A DNA stretch of 64,000 bases. Source: Nomia melanderi (taxonomy: Eukaryota; Arthropoda; Insecta; Hymenoptera; Halictidae). Of the stretch, positions 38,601 through 50,877 are shown in pieces; within the stretch, counting starts at the first letter, position 1; every line of letters starts with the position of its first letter. The stretch lies in contig NC_135001.1 in assembly GCF_051020985.1 (NCBI RefSeq), forward strand, positions 12,765,896-12,829,895, written 5' to 3'. The notes below the pieces were generated by a model, which saw only the letters and a program-made list of their open reading frames with translations, ran no database searches and was not told the origin of the DNA. Made by a program: the position numbers and the translations under genes.

Positions 38601-41600
38601 GACAATTTTTTTCCTTTGAATAATCATTAATTTTACTTACTTCTTTCTTATATTTAAAAATGAAACGAAAAAAGCGACCTTCTACTCCCACAGAAAATAT
38701 CAAAGCGATAAATAAAAAATGTATAAATAAACGTATTAACATTTTTCTTCGTAGTAATCATTCGTCCCTCTTATCTTTTACTAACATTCCAAACGAAACG
38801 AAATAAATATATTTAACTGTATTAGAAAGTATCGAAACGATACATATATTTATTTGCCAATAAATAAATAAGCGTATTAGTCACTTTTTGGATTAGAGCA
38901 GCTATTCGTTCTTCTTCTAATTTTCATTTCAAATAATATGGAAGAATAAAAGTGAACCTTGTTAACAGTAAACGTACCGACACTTTCCCGTTTGCCTATT
39001 CCTACCGTAACCAGTCGAATAAGTGATTATAAAATAAAGGTAAACAAATTACCTTTGTTTAAATTGATTGTAAAAATTGAAAAACTGATCACTCAGACTA
39101 TGTAGATTTTGTTATACAGTTACGTGTACAAGAGAAAACGCAAAGTTTTTAATGAAATTTTCAAACTGGTCATTCGATCGGCCGCGGTACGTTTAGTGTT
39201 AAATATCAGAAGAACGAAGGATATCACTTCTGACGAAGATTTCTCGATCGTGGAACGTGGCAAAGGGAAAACGCGATGGAGGAGGATACGATACACGCCA
39301 CGGGGGACAGTGGCGCGAGCGAAAGATTAGTTTGATCGGAAAGGGGGGAAAAAATGGTTGGTACCTTTCACTCCGGCACTCTCCGAGTAGTCGACCGCGG
39401 AAACTTTTTGCTTTCAGGGTACGATTCGCCTCGAAAACCGCAAGACCGGGATAACTCTGCCGGTCGAACGCAGTTCCGCGTTGTTCCGCGCGTTGTTCCG
39501 CAACCGGGAACACTATCGAACTTCCCATGTGTTATTAAACCCTCGTTGCCGATGCATCATCGCGATAGGTCCCGTGTAAACTCGAATTCCAGTTCGACAC
39601 GCGGTACCGTTCGGAACGCCGGTCTAGATAAGGATCTCCTTTCTTTCGCTGCCCGCCGACGTCACCCAAATTTTCATCAACCTCCCATTTTCCCAGCACT
39701 TTCCATCGGATGAAAAGTTGGACGATTCGATGGATCTTCTGAGATCTTATCCAATGAGCCATGCAACTACAGTTAATAACCAATTTTTGCTTTTCCTATG
39801 GCTTTCAGCGGTCCATGAACGATATTCATCAATTTTTGCTGACTACTGAATCATAAAATGAAAGAATATTTTTCTTTGTTGTTCTTCGTTAGTGAGAAAT
39901 TTAATATTGCAATTGAATAAAATGATGAATTTTAGAAATTCAGTTTATTCAGTAGAAAAGTTATGTCTGCAATTTGACAATTAGTATTCCAGTTATTTAT
40001 AATAATAATTGTTGTTAAACATTCTTATTAATGTGAATTGACACTGTGCAGTGGAATATTGAAGTTGTCATTAATAATCTTGTTATTAATAATTTTCCAA
40101 CTAAGAAATAACTTACATATTTTAGAAATATATATAATTCACTGTAAGAATGAAATATTTCATTGAAATTGACAAATTTTTGGATTTTTATTCTCTAGAT
40201 TCAAAGAAATTTATTAAGACTGGAAACCGCAATTTACCATATCAAAGATGCAAGTGATGCACACTAATACTGGATACAACGATCGCCTAAAAAACTTTCA
40301 TTCATGTGTTCGCCTTTCCTTTTATTCCTTTTAACTGACGTTTAGTAAATTGGAGCGAACTTTCTATTGTTTGCTGATATTATGTCGAACTTTCTTACAC
40401 CGGTTTACGTTGTAGTAAACAGGTTGATGAACTTAAATCTCGTATCGTTACTTACTCATGATTTCTCGAATTTTAAAAATTTCTAATAATACATTTACGA
40501 AAAGTTATCAAATATTAGTTTCAATATAAGCATGCTTTTTCTAAATCACTTTAATAAACATTTATTTTTAATTGATTTATTTATCCATTTATTTAATTAC
40601 TGGTAATTCACTTTTCTGACTTACTTCCTTCAATAATATAGAATTAAGAAATTTCAATAAAACATTTTGTTTACCTTTATTTCAGCTTCTTAAAATGTAA
40701 ATTTCACGCAATTAAATTAAAAATTAATTTTTGTTATTTTACAGTTGAAATTTACGTTTATATTGAAACAAAAATGGTAGTATCGATCATCGGTAAAGCA
40801 GGTACCTAACATTTTTAATTGAATCTGAAATTTTAATTTAATTTTTTAGATTTAACAAAATTAACCAAGATCACTATTTTCTTGTTGCGTGTTACCCATA
40901 CAAATTTCAATATACAGTTAAATTTCAAAAATAATTTTGGCCTCAAGTAAAAGTTACACTATTCACGTTAAAATCCTTTGGCTGACATGTCTGATGTCTT
41001 ACCAAACAATCATCCGTCAAGAAAAGAAAATCGTGAAATTGTTGCGGTAATCCTTTGTCTTTTCTGATTCATCCGTAGCCCCTAAGGTAATCACAGGCGA
41101 TTTTCACTTCTTATTAAGCCGGTATCTAAGAAATTTTTTCTTATTTCGAGGTCTTGTCCATTACACAACCGTGAGAATTTAATCTTCTGGGAAAACAATG
41201 CGTGCCCACATAATTTTAGACGTCGAATTACTGCGAGGGACATTGTAAATTGCGAGAAACAGCATCCCCTAAACGGTCTGACTTTGCTATTCAATCGACA
41301 GATTCAAGATAACTCCTGCTGATGATGTAAAATTACGCTTGTTGCGTGCCCAATCATCCTAAAATTAGAAAAATTGCAGTCACCTTGCAGAATTCGAAAA
41401 ATTATGCCCCTCTTTTTATTAAACCCCACTATACATTACATAGCAGACATAAATCTGTGTAAAAACCGAATTTTCAAACGTAAACACAAAATTGCTTAAG
41501 TAATTTTCAAAAAAACTACCATCATCAACTTGAAATTAATTTTACTAATCGATGATCGCGTTACTTAAGAATAAGAATTTATAAAAACAATCGATTAGTA

Positions 41601-44000
41601 AGTAACTTTTACACCTCACTAATTACATTCCAACTGTTCCTTTTTACGTAACAAATTATACAGCTTTTTCCATGTAAAATGGGAATAAGAAAATCATATT
41701 GTACTCAAGAACAGGAGAGAGACGGATAAAAATATTTCACATTCAACACTGGGACTAGAAAATATCTATATGTTACATATCTAACGTTGTACATGAAAAT
41801 AAACAGGAAACAGAAGAGGAGGTTTTACACATCGGAATAGAAAGAAAGGAAAATTTCATGAGTCAACAACCCCCATCCTCCATCTTCAAGCCCAGAAATC
41901 TTTACGGTGTTATCGGAACAGTTACGATCGTCCAGACTAACATGAAAGGTACGCGAGCTCCGATATTGAATGTCTGAAAGTGATCGGTGCGCGAATATGC
42001 GATTAACCGACACTCCACGTCCAAGGAGAGCCTGTCCAGCCGCGGCCTGTGTAATATGGGAACGTCGCGCGTCGGTGTAATTCAGCCTTGGCTGTTAATT
42101 GCTGGCCGCGTGTGGTGGCACCACGCGCCATGCCACTTACGTCGTCATCCACTCGTTTTTTGTCAATTCCCCGATTCGTCTAACAATTAAGGATCGCAAT
42201 CACGTTGCCCAATATACTTTAATACCTTAACTGAGTCAACGGTGACCCGTTCCAGGCTTTTCATCCGGGTCGTTGGCCAGTGAGGATGCAGCAACATGTC
42301 CATACGGATTCTAATCAGTTTCAGTACTTAACACTAGGTTTACGAGCATTTATTCTATCGTTTATTTTATTGTTCCTAGAAAAATTGATGTTCACTTGGA
42401 TATTGGTAATCAGAGATTTAAGAATAGACCGTTAGAACTGTTAAATTAGAACCGAGATGAACGTTTACCAAGTAATGTTTATAAAATCCAATGTGTGAAA
42501 TTGATGTGTTACATAAACCTAGTGGTAAGCCCTTAACCCCTTGCAGTAGAGTGACATGTCAGACTCATGGCGAAGGTTTTCAACAGAATTTGACAAGCAT
42601 AAATTTTACTCGATTCTTTTGAATTCGAATGAAATATTCTTTTATTGCCGATGGTTGCACTTTACAGCAAACATGGACATAAAATATGCTTAGAATGTTT
42701 CTCTTTTTCCAGTGGAGTACCAATGGCGAAATAGTTGTGGTTGAAAAATAAATCATAGGGTAATGGATTCGCCTATTAGAGATTAGGATTTTTTTTTTAA
42801 ATAACTACCTAGGAGTCAAGATTCGAAACACTTTCACCATTACTTGTTCATTTTTTGTAATCCCGACAATCTTGTTCGTGGGTTATTCCTTCTGCTGTTA
42901 ACTTGAAATCAATACAAGTGTCAACCTTTGGATACCTTTAATCTTTGTTACTAGTAAAGTAAGCCAGTTTCTTACTAATAATTGATAATAGAAATTCATG
43001 ACCATTATACACACCGTGTGTGATTGGTCTTTTTGACTAAGTAGTTCATTGCACACCTGATGTATTAGTCCCGAATGGGTTATCACGTTGACCACTAAAT
43101 CGAAACTCAAAAAATTATTTATACAATGAAAAGAGTTTTTACACAAATAGCAATAAAGGATTACACATTCTTAATTTTTATTCAACGGATAAAAACGATT
43201 TATTTTTAAAATGTTAATCGATAGTGTTAATTTGCATTGTTTAATTGAACTTGATAAATTTATAAACACTAACCCTGACGTTCAACGTAATGGTTACGCA
43301 TAATAAAATTACGTACACTCAAATAGTACCAAAAATTTACTACCGCAAAGTTACATTAAATAAAACACAAACTACAAAGAAGAATGACAACCTATAAAAT
43401 TTTCTAAATATAACAGCACACTGTTACTAAATAACACGGTCCATAAATAGCACACCAAAGTTATTAAAATATCAACAGCCATCAATAACACCCCAACGTC
43501 GCGTCTAAAACGAAACCACAGAAGAGTTTAAAGGGAAAAATCAAAAGAGTACAAGAAAATCATAGCTTACCAGACGTTTCTCTCGTACATCAATTAACAA
43601 CACGTTTCATGAAAAATACACGATTAAGAAACCATAATATCACGGTAATGCCACAATACACAAAGTAAATGACGAATAGATAAAATTTCACGATAGGGAA
43701 AAAGAAAAATCGTATTTGCCGATTCCTGCACGCAAATGTCACCGTCTCGTGCACCATAAGAAGCTTGGGTGTTACAGGTACTATAAACAAAAAATTAAAT
43801 AAAACAAAAAGTAATGCGGGCTGGTAAAATGCGTAAACTGTTTTTTCAAGGTATTTATATGTGAATGAAGTCGTTTGGTGAACTTACGCTGCAATACTTT
43901 TCGACAGGGGCCATCGATCCATGCTGACCTGGTACTTCATGTTCTCGATCTGCTTCTTCAACGCGTCCTTGTCCATGTTGGCGAGTACACTGGGATCCAT
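35508..44000 (-). CDS. Ggamma30A: G protein gamma subunit, Ggamma30A-type (two coding exons)
   Basis: Two short exons join into a complete 72-residue G-protein gamma subunit. Exon 1 (44000..43888) starts MDPSVLANMDKDALKKQIEN and ends at a GTAAGT donor in phase 2. Exon 2 (35613..35508) follows a TTCTAG acceptor, completes the split Ala codon and ends in a stop. The joined protein has the amphipathic N-terminal helix that pairs with G-beta, the NPW motif (residues 60-62) and a C-terminal CAAX box, CIIM (69-72). That box predicts prenylation (Met at the end favours farnesyl) and membrane anchoring. Fly Ggamma30A is the photoreceptor gamma subunit; a visual role here is inferred from the family. 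The 219 coding bases (73 codons including the stop) join without a frameshift. The 8.3-kb intron is large and contains several TTAA transposon remnants. A start 20 codons further in is possible, but the family begins MDPS. Confidence 0.93.
35890..36132 (-). mobile_element. Family B TTAA element, most complete copy
   Basis: 243 bp with TTAA at 35886-35889 and a decayed TTCA at 36133-36136. The termini CCCCTTGTCCTATAATACC and reverse CCCTTGTCTTATGATTTC are inverted. It is reversed relative to the 9.7- and 28.0-kb copies. Confidence 0.8.
38966..39198. mobile_element. Family D TTAA element (MITE)
   Basis: 233 bp between exact TTAA copies (38962-38965, 39199-39202). The termini CAGTAAACGTACCGACA and reverse CACTAAACGTACCGCGG are inverted. 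Confidence 0.85.
42332..42524. mobile_element. Family C TTAA element (MITE)
   Basis: 193 bp after TTAA (42328-42331) and before GTAA. The termini CACTAGGTTTACGAGC and reverse CACTAGGTTTATGTAA are inverted. It lies in the G-gamma intron. Confidence 0.82.
42537..42760 (-). mobile_element. Family B TTAA element
   Basis: Starts CCCCTTGCAGTAG after TTAA (42533-42536). The inner GTCAGACTCATGGCGAAG and TTTACAGCAAACATGGACAT match 35890-36132. The right end CATAGGG is followed by TAAT. Confidence 0.75.
43888..44000 (-). CDS. Ggamma30A: Ggamma30A-type gamma subunit, coding exon 1
   Basis: Start codon at 44000-43998 in a GC-rich islet. The exon encodes 37 full residues plus two bases (GC) of an Ala codon, then a consensus donor GTAAGT begins at 43887. 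It carries the KKQIENMKYQ and RWPLSKSI segments typical of the transducin-gamma-like subclass. A likely acceptor upstream of the ATG (TTTTTCGTAG, exon from about 44054) suggests that the 5' UTR is itself spliced. Confidence 0.93.
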
Positions 44001-44439
44001 GGTTATAGCCGCGCCTCTCTTTCGCCAGATAAGAGCCGAATAGCGCTTGCGCCTCTACGAAAAATCAATAGGACTGTCTCTGTATGGGGGCTCCTGTTAA
44101 TGGAACACCGAACTATGTACGTCAACGGCAGGCAACAGGAAATTTGATTCTGTTGGGGAAACTACAGGAACCACCCTCACTTCTTCGTCAACCTTCGTCA
44201 ACCCCTTAAGATTCGTCTAATAAATAATATCATGTTTGTTATACGCGATCTTAAGCTTCATCCTCCCCTTAAAAAGGACACAGCGAAAATTAATCTCTAT
44301 TTGGATCGAAAACGACCTTAGAGCTTAATCAAGGTTAACCAATTTGCATCATCTAATTATATGTAAAATATTCTCTTAACGTTAAACTTCTTTTCCTTGA
44401 TTACATTTGAATCAGTAACGCGTATAAATGAGTAATTCG

Positions 44440-44560
44440 TAATAAATAATAAATAGTAATAATATGATAATATAATAAATAATAAATAGTAATAATATGA
44501 TAATATAATAAATAATAAATAGTAATAATATGATAATATAATAAATAATAAATAGTAACA
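44440..44560 (+). repeat. 33-bp minisatellite, about 3.7 copies
   Basis: Unit beginning GATAATATAATAAATAATAA and ending ATAGTAATAATAT, repeated exactly at 44466-44498 and 44499-44531 with partial units on both sides. The repeated peptide seen in a minus-strand frame here is only a product of this repeat. Confidence 0.95.
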
Positions 44561-46743
44561 GTAGTGTAATGATATGGTAATGTTGAATGATTATTCATTG
44601 TCAATATAGATTCATTGTTACAAGAAATGTAGATTTACGAAGAACACAGAATCAATTTTGTTTTTAGCAAATTAATAATAATGGGATACCGATTGTGAAA
44701 TTATAAGGCAAAGAATGAATGAAAATCAGTATTATTTACTAGTTAAAATTAGAAGACTGTAGCTGAACTGTGAAGATAACTGTACACTAGGAAATTGTAC
44801 TGCATAGACAGGATTCGGTATTTTTTTAAGAAGACGGAAGAAGATAAAGAGTTTTATAGGCTATTGTTTCATAGCGAATATTTCAGTACTATTTCTCTTT
44901 AGATACGCTTATTAACTATAATTATAGAGAACCATTTGTTTCATTAAGAAAGCGGATGTTTATTAACTAGGTCATCAAATTCTTAACTTCACACATTTTT
45001 TCTGCATTAACTGTAAAAACTATAAAAATTGATCATTACAGAAAACGATACTGCAAACTCTCCCAATTAAAATGACATATATATTGATGGCATTAATTGA
45101 TGAACACTGCATCATGGATTCTGTTTCCGATTGAGAAAATAAAATATTTCCGTGAGGCATGGGATACCGTCAGTGATTCTTAACGTCAACAATCAGTTAA
45201 TACTCCAAGAAGAGTTAAGCGCAACACAGCTGTTCCAAGCGAATTACATAACTTACGTCACTGTTATATTACTTTACCTAGAATAATTTATACAATCATT
45301 TTTTGAGACGAACAGTGCATACCTTTCACAATTAACGAGTACAATATACATATAATAAAGAATTTAATCAGTCCTTCAAAATAAATTTCTTAACAACGAA
45401 CAATAATGAAAATAAACGGTTTCATTCAATGCCCCCAAATCTACAAGAATCATATATTTAATGTTGAAATATAAAATATGTGCTGTATAGTAGGAGTACC
45501 ATTAAATAAAACTATGCAAAAACGAGTGACGATAACAAAACATCGTTTTATTCAGACTTCGTTAACACGTGTCTACTATTTATAGGTTGTTTCTTGATAG
45601 AAAACCTGGAGTACACGTTGATGGTCATAATAACTGTCCATCCCACTACATAATCACAACACGTGGGTGATAGAAGTGGGACGAACAACTATTATGATGT
45701 TCGATATATCTCTTCCTTCTTTTCAGAAACAATGTATTACAATATGCATTTAAACGAGTCAAGTTCATTATTCATCGTGTAAACGACGGGATATTTTTGA
45801 GCGACAATGTGGTTTATATTTCCAGTAATCAACATCTACGTGTTTAGACAAAAATTTATGACTTAAGTATATAAAATATAGCCCACTTTCACAAAATAAA
45901 TGTAAATGTAAATATAAATGTAAATATAAATAAGCAAAAATTTCCAGAAGAGTTCAGTGGTTAAAAGAAAATTAATCTTTACGAAATAAATTTGAAACAG
46001 AATGAATAAAACTTTTATATTGTTGAAGAAAGATGATTTTTCCGGAGTTAAAAATGGAATAAACTAACCCTAGCGAAATGGAAGATTAATGGGAAATTTT
46101 ACGATTGTTCGTTGAGCTGGTTTTGAATCGAGCGTTATTTATAAACTTCACGCCAGCTGATCAGGAACTTGATATTTCCAGCGGAAATAATACTGCTTGA
46201 ATTTCAATAAGGTGCACACGTTGGACGGACGACATGTTATTCGTCCCTCTAATCAATTCCTAACCATCTTTAATTTACTCCTGCATGCACATTCATTTTT
46301 CTTTGCATTGAGATTTGTTCTGAATGCAAGGAATACCAAAAATTGTTTACTCCCTTGAATACGCTACAGTTCAGAATTTGATCACAGTTCCAAATTTATA
46401 TGTAGAAAAAGTGATGTATGACTAAAAAATGGTCTCATGTAGTCTGCAGGTGAAGCTTGTTGCGCATATCCAAACATTATTTTCGTCATAAGAATGGGCG
46501 TATGGAGGAAAAAGATACTTATATATAATAGATATAAAGATATATTCACATTATTCCATTTTTGTCTACCTTTCGATAGCTAATCATTGCTTTGACACCA
46601 TCAATCTATCAGTCACGCATCTACAGTACAAGTTTCGAAGAAATCCCGTCTGTGAGATCAATTATTGTCAAAAACATTTATTTGTGAATGGAATTGTTGT
46701 AAAAAAATTTGGTAATACATTTCTGTCATATTAAGACATAAGA

Positions 46744-46889
46744 AATAACGCGTTCGAAAATGGTATTTTATGATATAATTCTGTTCATTTCTTATTGCCG
46801 TACATTTTACTCTATTTCACCAGATGTACGATAAGGCACTAAAAAATAAAGAGAATTACATAATAAAATACCATTTTCGAACACGTTCT
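46744..46889. repeat. Long imperfect hairpin (arms of about 65-70 bp)
   Basis: The left arm includes GTTCGAAAATGGTATTTTAT. The right arm carries its exact reverse complement ATAAAATACCATTTTCGAAC, and similarity continues inward (GTAATTCTCTTTATTT and AATTCTGTTCATTTC). TTAAG-like ends lie outside both arms, so it may be another fold-back TTAA element. Confidence 0.85.
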
Positions 46890-47746
46890 TAAAGGAAAAT
46901 ATATTGAGGAAGTGGCTGGTTCCATGAAAAGACGAAGGAAAACATATAAATGTTGCCAAAATTCTGACAAGTTCATATCTGACGAGCGTGCACAAACGAT
47001 TACAAGACGTAATAATTGTAGATTATCAGTATAATAAATAAATGTAATTTATACAATACATCCTTTATTTATATATAAACAAATAATTAATATGTTAGTT
47101 AGCAAAAAGGACAACTTTTTTGTTTATCAATATTCCTTCCCCTGTCATCCATCTTGTGGATACCCGTGAGTAAAGCATATGTTTCGTTTTTAAACTCTTT
47201 AACTTTTTATTTTTTACAAGAATCTTTATTTACTAAACGTGTCTTAACTCAAAAATGTCCAAAGAAAGAGCATCTAAAAGAATTTTTTAATATTCCAGTC
47301 AGAACATAATAAATTTTTATGTTTAAGTGGAAATGGTAACACGGGTATCCGATTATGCACATAAGGGTTAATTCATAAATATGAAATCATTGAAATATAC
47401 AATTCTCGAATAGAAAATTAACGGGAAATCGAAATATTACAATAACTAACTGTACGTTTATGTAGAATGAATTAAACATTAAAGAATCGAAGAGATTTAA
47501 ACATCGTTCTAAGAATATTTTCCAATAGACTATGCACTTTTAAGCAGTTACATCAAAATTCACTTTATTAGTATCATATAACTTCATTAACTATAAAAAT
47601 AAACCTTTGTTCATTTACAGTATTCATAGGTCAACTCTAAAAGATACTATTTTGCGTAAAGTTGAGTAACTTGTTCGAATCAGTGTTTAGGGTGTTTCTC
47701 AATTATTGCATTAGACACAAAGGATGCATCAAGAGTTGCTACTTAC

Positions 47747-47930
47747 CCGTGGAGTTCGAAGTGCGTAAAGATTCAAAAAAGAGATCTCGGACACGTGTCA
47801 CAAGGGGTCTGTTGAATTTTGTCGAATATTAGAGTGGCACCGTAGAACTCACCTTGCCGGAGGTCGATAAAGTTCTGAGTGGAGCTGACTCTTGGCAGGT
47901 TTCTCGATTCGCTTACGGAAGCCTCAAAAA
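47747..47930 (-). other. Possible 5' UTR exon(s) with two alternative donors, perhaps of the G-gamma gene
   Basis: On the minus strand a GC-richer stretch carries two good donor sites: AAG|GTGAGT (exon end 47853) and CGG|GTAAGT (exon end 47747). No long coding frame leads into either. The nearest downstream minus-strand acceptor before a known start codon is TTTTTCGTAG at about 44055, just 5' of the G-gamma ATG. A spliced 5' leader for that gene is therefore a reasonable inference. The upstream edge (about 47930) is arbitrary; no TATA box was assigned. Confidence 0.35.
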
Positions 47931-50877
47931 AATCTCGGCAATCTAATTTGCTAGTAATTTACCTGCCAATATCACCAATCATTATTGTCATAGAACATTT
48001 TTTTAGAGAATGCTGTACCCTCTATAATCGAACACGAACGAAAGCTTGTGTGTTTCTTCGGTCCCTATTCGACTCTCATGAGTTACCATGAGAAATGGAC
48101 ATTTTTTTCGATACTTCAAAATCATAAAATTAGATCGAAACTCGCTGAATAAAGTATGAACATTTTTACAGCAGTTTAGTATAAAGAAATCAGTGTGATT
48201 ATATATATCAGTGATGAATAGTTAGTTGTAAATAATAATGATAAAATACGGTTAAATCGTTCCTACGAAAATATAAGTCCTAAGATCTCTATAAATAGCA
48301 AAGATACCCATATATGTGTTTTTATAATTCGCACATCTTATTTCAGCAATCTCTATGCAAAATGTATAAATTATATTTCATTAAACTAAAATTATACTAA
48401 ATTAAACAATATCAACCGTTTCTGCAATAGGTGTAAGCACTCATTGCAGAAATGATGGATACTGTTTAATCCCTTCAAATGGTTATTTGGCAAGTAAACA
48501 TTACCCTCATTTGTCTTGGAAACAAGAAGCTTTATAATTACAATTATAGTGCATACTTAAAAATCAAAATACTTAAACAGGAATAATGTAATCGAGCAAG
48601 AGATAATATTTAAAGCTGATGAATCTATGCAAAAATGTCCAGCTTCGCCATCTAACAACGAAATTGAGAAATTAAACATAAATAACACAGACTTAAGATA
48701 CATACCTACAAACGTTGCAGCTTACGGAAATTTTTGCTAGGATATCGGGGGTCTCAAGACCCCCATACCATTTCAGTGTAGCGTTCGATGTTACCGATAA
48801 TAAAGATTGTAGACTCCTTAGTAAAAATCGGATTAATACCAGAACTATCGTAACAGTCAAAATGACTGGCTTTAATATTTTTGTTTCGTAATTATTGATA
48901 TCTTAAAAGCATTGAATATTCGAAATGATCTTGAAAATAAATAGTTTTACTTGAGTACTATAATGAATGTCTGAAGAAACTGAAAATAGTCTATTGTTAC
49001 AATTTTTATAGGGATTACATACTAATCGTATTAAATGCTCGGTAGTTCGGGTGTTAACTGTATGTACACTTCACTTTTGCTACAAGTGTGTCATATGATT
49101 TAGAGGCAACAAGTGCATAAGGCGCGTACATTTAAGCGATGGAAGTAGTATTTATTCAATAGAATATTGTACTTCATACAATACAGTTACGATAAGGTAG
49201 CTGGAAGAAGAACTACTCGTTTATTGAAACAGTCGAATGTTTGAGCCGGGCGATACCCGGCTCTCGTCCTCAACGGTAAAAGTACCTTACCAGGTCATGC
49301 CCTAACTTCGACCGGAAAGGGTTAAGATGAAATGCCATTAGTAGTTGCCCTTTTGAGCGACATTTTGTCGGGGCCTCTTCGGCATATCACCTCTTCTTTT
49401 CTTCGGTAGTTTGCCATTTCTGAAACCCTAAACTTCTTTAATAGCGAACAGTCAATGACACGGAAAAAGTCATTGACCTTCCGACAGCAGAATCGAGCAA
49501 TTTCGTACGTTTCATCTAATCGTGCCTGGTACTGATCGCAAGCGCGATATCTAACAGAAACTTGAGAAGTTGAACTTAATATAACATAAAACTTCAAGTT
49601 TTAAGGTATCATTGTAAGGAAAATATTCCAATTTTAAATTCATTTCAAAACCAAGAGCCAAACATATTAAATCAAAATTCAATGAGTGTTAAATAAATTG
49701 CAATAGAGACAATCAATTACAGTGAATATTAAATTCAGTTTATGTTACATTAAAATTTCAAAGAAGGTTAAATAAATGGTAACAGAATATAAATTCCAAT
49801 GACAAAATATGTACGAAGTTTCCCTACGTTACTTTTTCTTCTTCTGAAGGAAGGACTTTCCTTTTTGTTAAGGTTAAAATTATAACGAACGAACATGTTC
49901 ATGTTTTATATGATGCATTTTATTATCGTTTCCTTTTCACATGAAAAAATTTCAATGTGACAAAATAACATATTTATGTGTAATGAATGTGAATGAATTC
50001 AAAGATAGTTAAAGTACAATCAGCGCACATACTAATCATTGCTGATGAGTTATCTTAAAATGACGCAAAAAAATCTGCGCGACACACGAAAATTACAGGA
50101 AATGATACAATAGGAATGAATTTTTCTGATTTAAGATTACCTTTGTAATTGCCTCCTGCGGGTATAAAAAGACGATCATTTCAAATAAAACAGTTTTCTA
50201 ATGCAGCTCTTGCAAGATGCAATTCTTTAATTTTCATTTCTTTGTTGTCCTGGTGTTCTGCATTGTGGTACGACTTTTACGACAAATGAACTATTCATTT
50301 TATTTTATATAAATACTTATAATACAATTGTATGTATGTATTAACAATTTGTGATTACTAATCAGCTTCATACATTTACAAGCTTAAAATTAATATTTAT
50401 AAAAGAATTCTAATTAAATTAACTATTTCTATGGTTGGTTATAAAATTATTAATACACATAGAAAGTTAATAAGGAAACATATAAAAGGCAAGTTTTATT
50501 TTGGAAACTTTTGTTAATTCTGTGCCGCTGTCAATAACTAATGGCACGATACATGTATTTACATATTTTATCGACAATATTGTGGGCGTTCCTTTATCAA
50601 TGATACTACAATCATAATTATATATTTATAGAGTGTTGGCAACCAGAATTTTTTAATTATCATTTTTCCTCGTTTCCCACCGTATTTAAATATGACTATT
50701 TTATTTCTTCTTGTATTTTATATTGTATATTATGTCTTTTATATATTTTACTAATATATTTTACTAAACTTTACTGTTACTTACTGAAATTTTATTTCGA
50801 TTGTTCAACTAATAAAAAATATTTCAACTTAACATAATGTATATAGTAGATATGAATGATGTGTACAAAAATCATTT
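47931..50877. other. Non-coding tract
   Basis: AT-rich. It contains the hairpin GGGGGTCTCAAGACCCCC (48747-48764) and, near 49.24-49.32 kb, AGCCGGGCGATACCCGGCT followed by an end GGAAAGGG then TTAA. Both look like parts of TTAA-type elements whose far ends I could not place. The 91-codon minus-strand frame at 49.3-49.6 kb has no recognisable features. Confidence 0.5.

Larger units (their letters stand above)
35614..43887 (-). other. 8.3-kb intron of the G-gamma gene
   Basis: AT-rich intron with canonical GT..AG ends. It contains four TTAA-flanked elements (35890-36132, 38966-39198, 42332-42524, 42537-42760). It also has GC-richer islets near 36.8-37.25, 39.2-39.7 and 41.9-42.2 kb, in which no reading frame looks genuinely coding. 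The islets could be intronic enhancers or exons of an overlapping transcript. Nothing else could be supported. Confidence 0.8.
44055..47746. other. Non-coding tract, possibly a 5' intron of the G-gamma gene
   Basis: AT-rich with a minisatellite (44440-44560) and a long hairpin (46744-46889). No coding sequence recognised. Confidence 0.5.

Noticed and set aside
39199..39783. Overlapping ORFs on both strands in the 39.2-39.7-kb islet
   Set aside because: Within the G-gamma intron, with no consistent frame, motif or splice structure.
44401..44604. Minus-strand ORF with a repeated Tyr/Ile-rich 11-residue unit
   Set aside because: The unit is simply the translation of the 33-bp minisatellite.
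49322..49597. 91-codon minus-strand ORF
   Set aside because: No recognisable features, and it begins at the boundary of a TTAA-type repeat end.
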